DNA from: Escallonia rubra | Lineage: Eukaryota; Streptophyta; Magnoliopsida; Escalloniales; Escalloniaceae | Reading direction: 5' to 3' | Length of the DNA stretch: 64,000 nt | Assembly: GCA_033065855.1 (NCBI GenBank) | Contig: JAVXUO010001035.1 | Location: 154,317 to 218,316, forward strand | In this document: one piece after another, positions 1 to 13,640 of the stretch | Numbering within the stretch: position 1 is the stretch's first letter | Layout of the letters: each line of letters opens with the position of its first letter | Translations under genes and position numbers: made by a program | Notes under the pieces: model-generated | Database searches by the model: none | What the model was told of the DNA's origin: nothing | Seen by the model: only the letters and a program-made list of their open reading frames with translations

Positions 1-513
1 CGATTCTGGTGAAAGAAACTAAAATATTTTAGACTTCAAGATAATACCGAATCATAATAATATATATTATAATATTTATATAGTGGAGTATTATTTTTGG
101 TATATCATCTTTATATATTATCTGCCAATGTACTGTATCTAATAAAAACAAATGACGAAGACATTGCGCTCCCTGAAAGCAGCCGGATAAAAAAATTACT
201 CCCCGGAAATCTGCATCTGAAGGAGAAGCTGAGAAAGGCAAGGACGGCAATTTGTTCTCGAACGACAAAGATAAGAAATATGAAGACCACGAACACAATT
301 CCCCAAGTAGTAAGAAAAGCAACAATTGACATTGCAAGTCTGCAGCATAGCAAATGCAGATCGCAGTATCTATAGATTTCGCCATCTCTTTCTCAGAGAT
401 GTTCTTCAGACAAAAGAAATCCAGACCAACAAGAGCACAAGGTAAGAAGAAACAAGTAGACAGAGACAACAAAAGGGAGAATGATAAGTGATAACCACAA
501 GATGCATAGAAAT
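1..513. other. AT-rich flank, 3' side of the cyclophilin gene
   Basis: No gene is supported here. The first 120 bases are very AT-rich. Bases from about 370 to 513 probably form the 3' untranslated region of the minus-strand cyclophilin gene that ends at 514. Confidence 0.5.
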
Positions 514-1032
514 TTAAGAGATCTGGCCACAATCAGCAACCACAACGGGCTTGGATGTCCTCCCTGAAGAAGCCCCAACCTTCTCAATCGCCCTCACCAC
601 TTCCATCCCCTCCACAACCTGCCCAAACACCACGTGCTTCCCATCGAGCCACGCGGTCTTCTCAGTACAGATAAAGAACTGCGACCCGTTCGTCCCCGGC
701 CCCGAGTTCGCCATGGAGAGGATCCCGGGCCCGGTGTGCTTCCTGATAAAGTTCTCGTCGGCGAACTTGGACCCGTAGATCGACTCGCCGCCGGTGCCGT
801 TCCCGGCGGTGAAGTCGCCGCCCTGGCACATGAACTGCGGGATGACCCGGTGGAACTTGGAGCCCTTGTAGTGCAGCGGCTTGCCGCTCCGGCCGACGCC
901 CTTCTCGCCGGTGCAGAGCGCGCGGAAGTTCTCCGCCGTGCGGGGGGTGGTGTCGGCGTAGAGCTCCATCACGATCCGGCCGGCCGGCTGGCCTCCGACG
1001 GTCATGTCAAAGTAAACCCTAGGATTCGGCAT
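514..1032 (-). CDS. Cytosolic cyclophilin A-type peptidyl-prolyl isomerase
   Basis: This intronless gene encodes 172 residues, the usual length of plant cytosolic cyclophilins (CYP18/ROC group), which catalyse cis-trans isomerisation of Xaa-Pro bonds. The single cyclophilin domain fills the protein. The active-site arginine is in FHRVIPQF at residues 60-67 (R62), and the cyclosporin-contact tryptophan is W128 in [11 protein letters not shown]. The plant-specific loop [13 protein letters not shown] lies near residues 45-57. The redox cysteines C40 (RALCTG) and C169-region (VADCGQ) are both present. There is no targeting peptide, so the protein should be cytosolic or nuclear. The coding region is much more GC-rich than its flanks. 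The start MPNPRVYFD is the family's usual one. The family assignment is secure, but the exact paralogue is not resolved. Confidence 0.97.
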   Translation of the reverse strand: MPNPRVYFDMTVGGQPAGRIVMELYADTTPRTAENFRALCTGEKGVGRSGKPLHYKGSKFHRVIPQFMCQGGDFTAGNGTGGESIYGSKFADENFIRKHTGPGILSMANSGPGTNGSQFFICTEKTAWLDGKHVVFGQVVEGMEVVRAIEKVGASSGRTSKPVVVADCGQIS

Positions 1033-1077
1033 CTTTCTTCACCGTAGATTTGGGAATAACTGGTGATGGCTATGCTA

Positions 1078-1360
1078 GGCTTATATATACTACATTTATG
1101 ACTTTTTTCAGTATCCGGTCGGGTAGATCTTGGCCGTTGGTTCTGACAGGCGTTTGATGGGTGTGACGAGGATAGGGAGATGAGAAATAGCGGGGTCCAC
1201 GTGCAAGTCACGGCACGTCGGCACCTCGATTTCTCGTGTAGCGCACGTGAAAGGTGGGGCCCATGGAGAATCGCATGCGTGGCAAAAGCGACGGAAAGGA
1301 CGGCTAATGTTTCTTCTAAGCAGTTGAATGTGGGCCGTTTAATGTAGTGGGCTTGGGCAC
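1078..1360 (-). promoter_or_regulatory. Probable cyclophilin promoter
   Basis: A TATA run (TATATATA, plus-strand 1082-1089) lies about 50 bases upstream of the cyclophilin ATG. Two CACGTG G-box cores are at 1198-1203 and 1244-1249. Two site II-like TGGGCC/TGGGCT motifs are at 1331 and 1348. These elements suit a broadly expressed, stress-tunable gene. The assignment comes from position and motif only. Confidence 0.55.
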
Positions 1361-1489
1361 TTCAATTCAGCAACTTTTCAGAACCAAGTTTTCCGTAGAC
1401 TCTCTTTTTTGTAATTTTTTTTTTTTTTAATCAGTTTTCCGTAGACTTTCGAAAGGGAATAAAGATGGCTGAGTCAACAACTTAAAGAA

Positions 1490-2030
1490 GCGAAGATTCA
1501 AGTTTTCAAAGAAATAAATGCGTGTACATATGCCCCTGTCAAGTACTTCGATGCAGCTATTCGAGGATCCGAGGCAAGCCTAGCTATGTCATGCCGGAAT
1601 GATAAAGGAACATGCGAATTCGAATATACTTTGAAAGTCAATTCTGGGAATGCTAAGGAAGTCGAGGCCTTAGCGGCTCTGTTGGCCATCAAGAAAGCAG
1701 TAGAGTTAAAGTTGAACTATGTGATCTTGGAAGGGGACGCTGCAGTAATGATCAACCTCATCAAAGTTCACTCCCCCACCCCACCTTGGAGATGCAGGAA
1801 CACCTTCCATGAAATTTATTCTCTTTTGGCAAAGTTACCCTGCTGGGAAGCTATGCACATTCCTAGAGGAAAGAACATGGCTGCTCACAACCTTGCAGCA
1901 AAAGCTTTTTCTTACAATCTTTTTGGTTTTGTTCCACCTTCGTCCAATTTACTTCTCAATTTGGAAGAAGATCGGAACATGGTTGTAATTGTTTGATTTT
2001 AATGCAAATTTAACCCTTTTACCAAAAAAA
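1490..2030 (+). mobile_element. LINE 3' end with RNase H-like domain, 5'-truncated
   Basis: An open frame from about 1510 to 1996 encodes the RNase H-like module (RVT_3 type) found at the C-terminus of plant L1-type LINEs. YFDAAIRGSEASLA supplies the first catalytic aspartate. VEALAALLAIKKAVE supplies the glutamate helix, and LEGDAAVMINLI the second aspartate. HIPRGKNMAAHNLAAKA is the usual terminal segment. An A-rich tail follows at 2023-2033. The reverse transcriptase and endonuclease are absent, so this is a 5'-truncated insertion. The open frame suggests a fairly young copy. A lone host RNase H gene is possible but less likely given the tail. Confidence 0.75.
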
Positions 2031-2033
2031 AAA

Positions 2034-3160
2034 GTACGGCTAAACATCAAATTGTTCAAACCGATCAAATTAAATTGATTCAATTTTAACTGTTTAAAAA
2101 TCTTAACAATTTAATTTTATATTTTTCAAATCGATCTCGGTTCGATCTAATTCACGGATTAACCTTTTGAAACCGGTAACAAATCAGGCCGAACTAGCTT
2201 CTAATGTATTAATTTATTTCATTGACGTTTAGTAATTATATTTTTAGATACATGGTACGAAATAAAAAGCCAAATAAATCAAAACTTTGCAAGCTAAATG
2301 CACTTATAGCACAAGAGTCTATTAACAAATATCTCTTGTTTATTCGCTCAATCTTTGTTGTATGTAAATGGTAAATATACAGTTGAGTTTTCGTTGTAAC
2401 ATATATGTAGAACAATGCTTATTTCCTATGTTAATACGAGCATTTAGATATTGAATATAACAACATTATGTCCTTGATGAAATATAACTTCAATTTTTGA
2501 ATAATATTTGGATCGAATAATATGTGTGTGGAGGGACAACTTTTTTATATATTCGCAAACCAATACAAGTCGATCAAACTGAATAGTTTAAACCGATTAA
2601 AACAAACCGATAAACTGACATTATTTGGTTCAATTCAGTTTAAAAAATTTTAAAGTGATGAGTATCGATTCGATTTGCGGTTGGAGCTTCAAACCAAACC
2701 GATTCAAACGGTGCTCACTCCTATTGCCAATATAGATTGCTCCTCTAGCATGAATTTTTAGATTTTTATTTTGCTTATGGAATGAACTAAAGAACAACTT
2801 GAAAGTGTTGTTACGATTGTTATATATCCTACACTTCTGAATGTAACTTGATCATAGTACAATTTTCCCATAAATCAAAAAGAAAAAAAGAAAGCAGTAT
2901 TTTTTGGTTGAAAAGAAAAAGAGGTCTAGAGAATCTTATTTAGCTTTTTGTGAGGATCGGACAAGAAAAGATATTGTTCTTCATAGTCTTCACAAAAATT
3001 AGTGCAATTATTGGCCATGTAACCTAAGAGATATGTTATGCGTGGCTGCATTAGAATGGCACGACATGGGTCATGTCAATTTTGCAATTTGGACATAAGA
3101 ACTAAGAAGTGTGCCAAAAATTAGATAAAGACAGGTGAAAGGATATCTTTTTAGGCATTT
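2034..3160. other. AT-rich degenerate repeat, no gene seen
   Basis: Motifs of the type AAACCGAT and TCAAACCGATT recur on both strands at 2055-2170 and 2560-2710. This pattern is common in old MITE-like plant repeats. No clear terminal repeats or target duplications were found. Confidence 0.4.
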
Positions 3161-4860
3161 TAAATGCTAAACTTACACATTGAAATGCAAAGACCAAACA
3201 CCAAATATATAAAAGTCAACAGAAAAACCAAAAAAATAAATAAAGGCTTAAATCGAGAACCGTCTCGGTCCCTTCATGGGTCGCAAGCTATCACTGGCTC
3301 ACTAGAGCCGTTGCCCACGACACTACCGCATACTCCAGCATGCAGCAAATTTGTATACATTGCTTTGCAAGCTTATAAATTTTGCTTTAATTTTGTCTGT
3401 CGCTATAGTACATGTTGAAAGGACATTTTTTGCTACGAGGATTGTGAAGACACTATTGCGCAATTCAATTGAAGATGAGTTTATGAATGATTGTATGGTC
3501 ACTTATGTTGATTTTTTTTTTGTTTGATTGTATTCAAAATGATGTAATTATTAACCGCTTTCAGAAAATGCGACCTCGTCGTGGTCAATTGTAAAATGTC
3601 ATGATTCATAATTTAATACTACATAATTAATTTTTGTAACAATTTTTTTCTTATATATTTAGTGCTCATCTTAAATAATATTCCCGACTCTACCACTGCC
3701 ACCGGTGGTGCGGCAAACAACATTGAAGGTTATGGTGGTACGATGGAAGTAGTAGGTGCAGCGATCGGTGGTGCAGCAGGTGACGCGTTGGGGGTGGTGG
3801 GTAATGGTGGAAGTGGGTCGGTGAGACGCGTATGGGCTTTTATCCAGAATACCTGTTGTTTTCGTGTGGGCTGAAAGTCTTAGCCTAAGTGCCTAACTAT
3901 CAAATACTTTCCGGCCTCTACTTTCAATGTCTAACGTGGGTCAACATAAGGCCCAATCTGTTTCTTACTGTAACTTATTTGGTTGTTGGTCTTCAAAATT
4001 TTGTTATTCGGGTAGCAGTAGTATATTTGTAGCGCCCTTAGTATATGCTTCAAGGTTAAACAAAGGTTAATTGCCTTGTCGGTGTATGTAGATGCATGCA
4101 ACCGTAGGATCCCTCTTGTGGACTTAGTAGAAGAATCTACGCAATCCTTTGACTGGCCGGCCCATTGAAGTCATTTGGGATGTCTCAGTATATTCCCCGA
4201 CAAAGTCACAATATTCACGCATGATATCGTCATAAATAATTCGTTCTTAAAAGTTGAAAATTTGACGAAGAAGTATGAAATGAAGCATTCTCGCAACGTC
4301 ATAAGTGGGAACCACGTACACTCGAGTCCGACTTTTGTTACACTTTTATCTTTGTTGACGAGGTATGATAGGTGGTTATCGTTAATGACGTTCGAAAAAC
4401 TCCCGTAGCGAATAAAAATAAGAAATCTTAAAAAATGGCTGCATAGGCCAGCTCTCTCTCTCTCAAAGTACTAAGTCAAGGCTTGGAGAAGTATTTGTTC
4501 TTTTCTCCGACCGAGGCCACGAAGATGTCCAAAACTTTGCTTTCACACTAATGTGATCTGATCCACGCGTTGAGGCTTTCCACCGTTCCGGGCAGGATCA
4601 TGACTGGCCCCTTTCGCGCCAAAAAAAAAAAAAACAAAAACAAAGCAAGCAGTTGAAACAAAAAATGGATGGAGGGCGTTTTGTTCTTGCTTTCCAGCTT
4701 AACTTTGGATTAATTAAAAAGTAATGAAAGATTTCGCGGTCTCTCTGCCTTACATCAACTCACCATTATTCAAATCCCTTAATCACATTACATAATACCA
4801 CAAATATCAGTTGACCATTTTCGTTGGACGTACCAGCTACAGCCAAAGCCGGCAGCTACT
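3161..4860. other. Intergenic region, no gene supported
   Basis: Short open frames occur but show no recognisable protein and no splice context. A GGT-rich patch lies at 3700-3830. TGGGCT and GGCCCA motifs occur near 3866 and 3950 without a matching gene. An A-run sits at 4621-4634. Confidence 0.4.
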
Positions 4861-4885
4861 GCCGTCTAAAAGCCGGCTTTTTCCC

Positions 4886-4916
<31 letters not shown>

Positions 4917-5151
4917 CCAAGAATTGGTGGGAATTGCGGAGAAGTTGATTGGACGTTTTGATCAAAGTGCTTCCATTGAAGGCCAGTCATTGGCTCATTG
5001 CTCCTGTGATTCCTATCAATCGGTCAAAAAAGAAATGTGTAGCTAAATCAACTCAGAGAGGAACGTGCACATAAGGACTTTCAGAATCACCGTGTTGCAG
5101 ATATTGCTTCTTCTATACACCACCAAGTACTACCTCTCTCCCACACACACA

Positions 5152-5202
<51 letters not shown>

Positions 5203-6067
5203 GGAACCAAGTCTTTAGCCATCTTTTCCTTGTATAGCTGATTTTTACTCCTGTGGCTACTTATTATGCTGAAGTTCTTGGGTTTGGGTTTGGGTTTGGG
5301 TTGCTGGAAGGTCAGGTTTTTCATTTATTTCGTGTTTTTTAAACTTAAAAGCATGATTTATTGCTTAAGCAATGATTAACTGTTGGTTTGTAGCTTCCGT
5401 ACTATGAATCACTAGTAAACCATATTGAAGGAGTGAATTGATTGCTGTAGGTAATTTCACTTTACCGGTGTTGTGTGTGTGTGTGGGGAGGGGGGGGGGG
5501 GGTGGGGGGTGGTGAGGGGGCGCTAATTATGCATAGTTGCTGAAGGAATGGAAGAAATTCAGATGATGAAGCTTTGGACATTAATTAGAAGGATATTCAT
5601 TAAAATCTATAGTTCGCAAAACTTGATGTATTGCGTTATTTGCATACCTTAAAGAACTTAAGACTCTTGTTATAGAAGTCACCCTCATGTAAAGACATTA
5701 ATTTGACTGTAAGAGCACAAGATAATCGTAGACAAGCGTATTGAAGTATATATCGCGTAAGTTTATGGTTTCGATGATCTTTCATACGTTCTGTAAATCG
5801 AATGAATTTCGTTCCAGCCAATGGCATTATGCCTTAGTTAATCTAGTATGCAGTAAGGTGATGGTGAGATCAGGATTTAATTCTGCTAACATTTACAAGG
5901 TTGATGAAATGAAAAATAAAGAACTACTGTGTACTTTCTTGTGTAGTTGAATGCTTGGAAATGATAGGAGGAGCTAAATTGTGTTTGATATATCAGGAAC
6001 ATGAAATTTGCAAACTGAGGCTTTGAACAATAATAGGAACTCCGTTTCATCAGTCAACTAGCAAAAC
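4861..6067 (+). promoter_or_regulatory. Promoter and 5' leader region of the LIN-type gene
   Basis: A CT microsatellite at about 4879-4909 and a compound CT/CA microsatellite at about 5141-5199 lie about 0.9-1.2 kb upstream of the ATG at 6068. They are typical of plant 5' leaders. A GGTTTG repeat lies at 5278-5301 and a G-rich tract at 5485-5520. A leader intron is likely given the distance, but no junction could be fixed. Confidence 0.4.
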
Positions 6068-9000
6068 ATGGCTGGAAACTATAGGTTTGCAATGGACCAA
6101 AAGGATATTGTTAGATTCCTGATAACCACCGTTGGAAGTTTCATCCAAGACCGGTTGATTGATAAAGAGCAGAGAAGGCTACAGAAGGAGCAATGTGCAG
6201 AAAGATTAGCGGCGGAAGACGAAAGCTACGACAAAGACACAGAAGTACGGTACTCTGATCAGGCAGTACTAGCGAATTTGGATTGGGGAATGGATGCCCT
6301 TGAAGAAGCAATTAGCACGTCAAATATGGAAACTAAGTTAGCAAGGTTAGACCATGCAGAAAAAATGCTGCAAGTGTGTGCTATGTTGACTTCTAGCCAA
6401 AAAACTGCAGGTGTCCCTAATTTCTACCTTTCGGCTTGGGCGCGCCTCAACCTTTCGTACCTCTGGAAATTGCGAAACAATCTTCACAATGCAGTTATTC
6501 ATGTGCTTGAGATGTTTATCGTGGACCCTTTTTTCTCTCGTATCGACTTCGCTCCTGAGCTGTGGAAAACATTGTTTCTTCAGCACATGAGTTCCATTGT
6601 TGGGTGGTACTCTGAGGAAAGACATCGTATTGTGATGGATGTAATTCCTGACTCAACTGATTTGTCCTTCACTGTTGATTTTGATCAGTACTTCAATGAA
6701 TCATTGATCTATTCTACGAGGCCAGATCAAGCAGAGAAAATGCAAAAACTGGAGCAGCTTTACGGGCAATCACTCGATGAAAACACGAGGCTCTATGCAA
6801 AATATTACAAGGACTGCATGAACTTTGATTCAGCCACTAGCAAGAAAGCAATCTCAATGATGCCAATTGCAGAGCCACCCATGACCCCCTTGCATGAGGT
6901 GAGCCGCTCAATTCCTGATTATGTAAAATTTGGTCCTATCTTGCCCAAGAGTGCTGGGTTCTCTCCGCTACTCAAAGCCCAAGATAAGGCCAGAGAATCT
7001 TCCAGGTAAATTTTCTTTCTAGTATATTGGTAATTTTCCATTTTGCAGTTGCTTATCTTCTTTTTTCCTCCTGTATATTGGAATATTTGAATTAGTGTAT
7101 GTTTCTTTTAACATTTGGCTCCAAGCAGATTGAATCGGACTTCCTCCTCAGACAACCTAGAGGATTCTGCTACATGGGATCCTCAAGTACGAGTTAGCAC
7201 TTGATAATTGCATCCATACTGCTTATCATCATTTTAAAGTATAATTGAAGTAGCACAAATTTCATTCTTTGTTTCCGTTGTCAGGAAGGAATTCCTGAGG
7301 AGAGTGAAAAAGAGTCCGACTATGAGACTAATGTCCCTCTGGTATCTAAAGATAGAGCTCAACAAATATCTCACAGTAGCAACACAATGAACAATGACGC
7401 GGAGAAGGCGCCAGATGTACAGTCAAGAAAGGTGAAGAGTAGAATACATTCCCCCACAAACATCTTCTCTCCATTGGATTCCCCTAAAACTACTCAGAAA
7501 AGCTCATCTCCAAAACCGGACGTATATAGTAGAAAAGAGGCCACATCAATGTTGCGCCTCTTGTCTACCCGCACCACGGATTTTGCAGTTTCCGCCTCTG
7601 TGCCTGTTTCTCCACTGCGGTCTCATGATTCCAGCACTAGTCCGGCAGACTCGGATGGTGAAATGACAGTATGCCTCGTACTCGAGCTTAAATTTTATTT
7701 TATTTGATTAAATACACTCAAACTGCTAGAGTTGTACTGAAAGTGGCATAGATTCTCAGGAGCACCTGGAAAGCGCCAGGAAATCTGTTGGTCACACGCG
7801 GAGTGCTAGTTCTGGAGTTGGGAATGGCCAAGTGTTAGAAAACAGGTAATCCATTTTTCTTTCTTTTCTTTTCTCCTTTTGCAGTTCTTATTTCGGTACT
7901 TGATTTGGTTTCTTATTTCAAGAATTTGTAAAATTTTCCCTGATCACTTTAAAGTTCTTCAACACTGTAGTTCCTTAGACGAAAATGATGAAGAGAGCCA
8001 GAGCTGCATTTCTCTCCCATCATCTGAGAAGGGGATGACTTCTCAATCAAGACCACCCAAAGATTTTGTTTGCCCCATCACTGGCCAAATATTTGGTGAC
8101 CCAGTGACCCTTGAAACAGGTCAGACATACGAAAGAAAAGCCATTCAAGAGTGGATGAAAAGAGGAAACACAACATGCCCTATTACCAGACAGCCTCTAT
8201 CTGCTAACGCACTACCCAAAACAAATTATGTCCTGAAGAGACTCATTACCTCATGGAAAGAACAGCATCCCGATCTTGCTCAGGAGTTGTCGTATGCTGA
8301 AACACCAAGAAGTACTTTCAGCAACCCCTCTTCAAAAGAGGTCTTGACAGAGTACACCCCATCCAGGAGTTCTAGTATTCAACCTCATCGAAGCAGGGAT
8401 AATTATAACAACCACAAAACAAGAAGATTCATGCAAGCTGCAGTGTTAACCTCGCCAACCAGTGTGATATCTCAAGCTGCTGTTGAATCTATTATCAATG
8501 GGCTGAAACCTTATATTTCATGTCTCTGTACTTCGGAGAATTTAAAAGAATGTGAAGCAGCTGTTTTGACAATAGCCAGAATTTGGAAAGACGCCAAGGC
8601 TGAGTCAGGGATTCATTCTTATTTATCTACACCTGCAACAGTCAATGGGTTTGTGGAGATATTATCAGCTTCTTTGAACAGGGAAGTCCTCAGAAAATCA
8701 GTTTCCATCCTATCAGAGTTAATATTAACAGAAGACAGGGTGGGAGAAATTCTTACAAGTGTCGATTCTGATTTTGACTGCCTAGCTTCCCTACTGAAAA
8801 ATGGTCTTGCTGAGGCTGCTGTGCTTATATACCTATTGAAACCGGCATTCTCTCAGCTCTCTGCTCACAACTTTATACCCTCCCTTGTCCAAATTATTGC
8901 AAACAAGACCGAAGATTCAGATGACCTTGAGTTAGTAATGGATCCTAAGGATGCTGCAATAGCTTTGCTTGAGCAGGTTTTGATGGGAGGAGATGAGAAC

Positions 9001-12000
9001 AACAGGTCCTTCAATGCTATGAGTATTATATCAGCCAATGGCATTCCTGCCTTACTGAAGTGCGTAGAAAGGGTTGATGGGAGGCAGTCTGCTGTAACAA
9101 TTCTATTATGCTGCATTGAAGCAGATAGGAGTTGCAGGAACTTAATTGCAAGTCGAATTGAGTTGTCTTCTGTTCTTGAACTATTTCATGCTGGAAATGA
9201 TAGCGTGAGGGGCACATGCATAGAGTTTCTCTTAGAGTTAGTTCAACTGAACAGGTACATGCAATTCTATTGATGCACTTCGCATTCCTATTCCCATCTC
9301 TATAATATGATGCGTAGAATGAAATTCGACTTCTCTATCTCTGTTATTATTACAAGTTTTTCCCTCACATTTATTGGTTTAGAACCACTGCTTTCTTCTG
9401 CAACTGACACCCCCACCAATATCGATTCAACCAAAATCACCAACATGAGCATAATTACCTGCCACGGATCCAACTCTAACACCCACATAGCCATTATGAG
9501 TTCTTGGCTTAAAGAGAAGGGCATTAGGTCATTTTCAATGAAGTTCAAAATCTCAGTCTGTCACTAGCAGCATCATTTCTGTTGCAAATATATACTAAAA
9601 CTAATTTGGCATGCAAGACCCTTGTTTCTAGGTAATAGCACCTACACATTGTAGGCTTGTACATATTTGAACTTATCAACTCATCTGCAACATGTGTTTG
9701 CGGATTGATCTATGTACCTATTACTACAAGGAATGTATATCCGTTGATGCACAAGCTCGCACAGAAGGGGTAAAATCTGGGTACCAAGTGTGGCGAGGAA
9801 CCAGGTAATATATACAAAGTCCAAATGCTAGAGATTGACGACCGCCATGGGACCCCAGAGTAACCACCTGGGTATTTCCCCCTCGAGGATCCCTTTAGGA
9901 ACCTCATCTAGGATGTCATCCAAGGTTTCAGCAGTTCACTTCGGAGGCCTGCGGGACTTTTGGGGGCATGGCTTATGGACACAACCAATATCCTTTTTAT
10001 CACATCACACTTAGTGCAGACTTCCATGACTAACATTTGACCCCACATGACCATCCTACTAGTATTCTGATACGAGCTTATCACTTCATCTACTGCACCA
10101 CAGTTGAGGACAATGACCATTTGGAATCCTGCACTCTCACTCTCCCCCGCACCCTACCCCAATTCATCACCTTCTGGGGTGCTGCAGTATTGGTTTATCT
10201 TTCCATCGCCCTTCATCATCTTCTATAGTCCGCAGAACTGGTGTATCAGGCCTCCGAAACAACCTAAGATAGCACATACAATCATGCACCTGCTCTTAGG
10301 TAGCCACCCAGATGATAGAAGGTATGCATGTGTAAATTGAACAAATGTAGATACTTGACGAAAAAAGATACTCAATGTTGACTAAATTTTGAAACAAGAT
10401 TAAACAGTTTCTCTTCCATGTAAAAGATCGCTCATGGCATAAATTTCAGGCTGCAATAAGTACATCACAAAAGCATGAAATCGATCTCATCAGGTTAACT
10501 AAATCACTGGAATGACTTATAAGTTCTCTCTCTCTCTCTCTCTCTCCCTCCCTCCCTCCCTCCCTCACACAAACACACTCTAAATGAACACACACACCAG
10601 AGGTATATGTTCTTAATTGTCATGAAAGTAATACTTAATTTCTTCTGAAGGTAAAAGTAGATCTTTCTTTGACTCTAAAACTGTGGCCACCGAGAGATTT
10701 ATAATGAACTATTTATTTGCCTTTGTATCATTCATCGGGTTCTGCTGTTCTGAACATCCAGAAGTAACTCAGCTTAGAACTTACGCTTGCACAAACAACA
10801 TGTGTGTTCAATATATTCTTTTCAATGTGCTCAGACTCATAAGTCATACCATAGTATGAGTTTAACATTTGACCATGTGTCAGGAGAACACTGTGCATGG
10901 AAATTTTGCAGATAATTAAAGATGAAGGAGCATTTAGTACCATGCACACTCTTCTTGTCTATCTACAAATGGCTCCGATGGAGCAGCAACCTGCCATTGC
11001 GTGTCTTCTTCTTCAGCTTGATCTCCTGGTTAGCCTTGTGATTTTAACTAATCTAAGAGATAGTATTTAAACTTGTACAAAGGTTAAGTCATCCAACCAT
11101 TGGATTATCTAGAAAACATGAAATGTTGGTTGCGTTTTTTGGTTTTTGTGTCCAGGTTGAGCCTCGAAAGATGAGCATTTACAGGGAAGAAGCAATAGAG
11201 GCACTCATAGATGCACTTCGCAAGCAAGACTTTCCTAATTCTCAGAGCATGGCTCTTGATGCTTTAATATCACTCTCAGGGCGTCTTACTGCCTCAGGGA
11301 AGCCGTGCACTGAAGCCTGGCTACTTAAAGTTGCAGGATTTGATCAGCCTTATAATTCTTTAGAGAAAGCAGAGAAGCTGACTATACATGAAACTGAATT
11401 GACCGAAACATTGGTTTGTACTATTGCAATTCTGGTTCTTCATTTGCTTTGATTGAATTAAGTAAGAGTCATGGCCATCCTAAAATCTCGTTGCTTGTGT
11501 TCAGGAAGCAGAAGAAAGTGCTACAAGCTCTTGGGAGAAAAGGGTCGCTTTTGTACTCTGCAACCATGAGAAGGGCTCTATTTTTAAAGCTTTGGGAGAA
11601 TGTCTCAAGAGCAATTCAATAGAGATGGCAAAGTCCTGTCTTGTTGCAGCCACGTGGCTTATACACATGCTATATAACCTTCCTGATACAGGAATAAGAG
11701 ATGCTGCTCGGAAGTCCTTGCTTGACCAGTTTATATATGTACTGCAATCATCAAAGAACCTTGAGGAGAAGATTTTGGCAACCCTTGCTTTGAGAGGCTT
11801 CATTACAGATCCAGGTAAAACTAGTCTAAAAGCAAAGGATACGTGTGACATCCCATGATTTGATATTAGTAGTAACAAACCCCAACTATCAATTTCTTAA
11901 GGTGCGGTTGATGAACTGGGAGTGTATGCCAAATGCATGTACAAAACCTTAAGAAAGCTTAAGAGGAATTCTGTGGTGGTCAATGATATCTTGAAAACCT

Positions 12001-13640
12001 TGATGAACTTGCCATCTGTTAATGCGGTGAGTGTGGAAGTGCATAGCTCTTGTTCCAAGTTAATATCTATGGTCTTCTAACGCCCTGAGCTGCAGGCAGA
12101 AATGTGGTCTTGTGCTGAGGCGCTTGAATTAGACTCGAGCATGAACGGCGAGGTTTTGTCTTTGTGTCATATAAAAGATAGGATCATAAGCAGTCATTCG
12201 GATGGAACTATAAAGGTATCGACTCAATAATATGAACTTGCATCGTGGGTATATCTTTATTTTATACATGTAATCCTCTTTAACTCATTTCCTCAAGTCG
12301 TGGATTTTCCTTAGATAAGGAGTGTTAAAGTTGCCAGGTATTTCACCTAACAAGAGTGCAACAAAATCTTGTCTTCAGGTTTGGGATGCGGCTAAGAGGA
12401 ATCCAAGGTTGATCCAGGAAGTACGTGAACACACAAAAGCTGTCACATGCCTGTGTATTCCTTCATCACGTGACAAACTATACAGTGGCTCTTTGGACAA
12501 AACCATCCGGGTATGCTTCATTAAGGCTTCTTAGCATTGTATATACTTGGTTTCCGACTAGTATCACCTCATGCTAAATTGCAATTTCCAATGCTATAAA
12601 CCACAGGTATGGGCGATCAAACAGGAAGAAATTCATTGTATCCAGGTTCATGATGTGAAAGAGGCAGTGCATGAGTTGACAGCTAATGGCAATGTTGTAT
12701 GCTTTTCTTCTCAGGGAACTGGAGTCAAGGTTAGCGCTCTTTAACTGAAGTATGACATCTTGATGTTGCTCATAGTCATATGACACAAGGTATGCTGATC
12801 ATCTTATTACAGGTCTACAATTGGACAGGGGTCCCAAAACATATCAATTTCAACAAAAACGTCAAATGCCTTGCCATGACAGGCAACAAACTCTATTGCG
12901 GTTGCACTGGTTTCAGTATCCAGGTTAACATTATTGCATTTCTTTTCTCTCATTTCGTCATTTGTTGCACACCCTGATAGAAGTAACCAATTCTTTATGT
13001 CCTGAAAAACAATGGCAGGAGGTGGATCTGCTGAAATACACCTCAACCACATTCTACTCTGGTCCAAGAAAATTGTTGGGGAAGCAAACCATACTTTCGT
13101 TGTGTATTCACAAAGGTCTTCTCTTTGCTGGTGGTTCTTCGGTTGATGGAACAGCAGGGAAGGTAAGAAGACTCGTTGTTAAGTTATAATTTGCAAATTT
13201 TGCTTTAGTTGCAAATCTAAGTGACGGTAATTGATTTGTTCTCTTGCCAAAATAAATTTGTACCTCAAAGGTATTCTCTCTCTCATCCAAGGCAGTAATA
13301 GGATCATTGCCAACTGGGTTCGACATCCACTGCATAGCTGTGAACAACGACTTCATATTTACGGCCACAAAATGTGGGATCATCGAGGTGTGGTTGAAAG
13401 AAAGAGTTGCAAGAGTTGCATCCATAAAGATGGGAGGTGGAGGGCACTCAAAAATCACGTCCCTGACATCTGATACGAATGGAGAAATGTTTTTTGCTGG
13501 ATCCTCTGAGGGCAAAATCCAGGTTAGACCAACGTGATTGACAAATTATTCGGGCAAAAAACTGACTTGATAGCGCTTTGTAATTGGCTACTCTACTGAT
13601 CGTACTCTAATGCTGGTTGCAGGCTTGGGGTTTGGATTAA
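6068..13640 (+). CDS. LIN: LIN/CERBERUS-type U-box and WD40 E3 ubiquitin ligase
   Basis: Sixteen exons: 6068-7005, 7129-7186, 7285-7668, 7760-7845, 7971-9254, 10884-11028, 11156-11413, 11505-11814, 11902-12026, 12096-12215, 12379-12510, 12607-12729, 12813-12923, 13019-13162, 13292-13522, 13623-13640. They total 4,467 bases and give 1,488 residues with every phase kept, the size of legume LIN/CERBERUS. The N-terminal LIN region occupies residues 1-312, followed by a serine-rich linker. The U-box is at about 515-590 (DFVCPITGQIFGDPVTLE, then TCPITRQPL). Armadillo-like helices span about 640-1190. WD40 repeats run from about 1197 to the end (SGSLDKTIRVW across exons 11-12). In legumes the protein acts in rhizobial infection-thread growth and also affects arbuscular mycorrhiza. 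An orthologue outside legumes would point to the mycorrhizal role. The gene looks intact. Confidence 0.93.
9255..10883 (+). other. Large intron 5 of the LIN-type gene
   Basis: This 1,629-base intron falls between the U-box exon and the next exon. The donor follows the codons for LVQLN, and the acceptor precedes the codons for TLCMEILQIIKDEG. It contains a CT microsatellite at 10525-10565. The middle looks like inserted anonymous sequence, but no element ends were found. Confidence 0.6.

Noticed and set aside
634-1047. Long GC-rich open frame on the strand opposite the cyclophilin
   Set aside because: It is a mirror of the GC-rich cyclophilin coding region with no family of its own.
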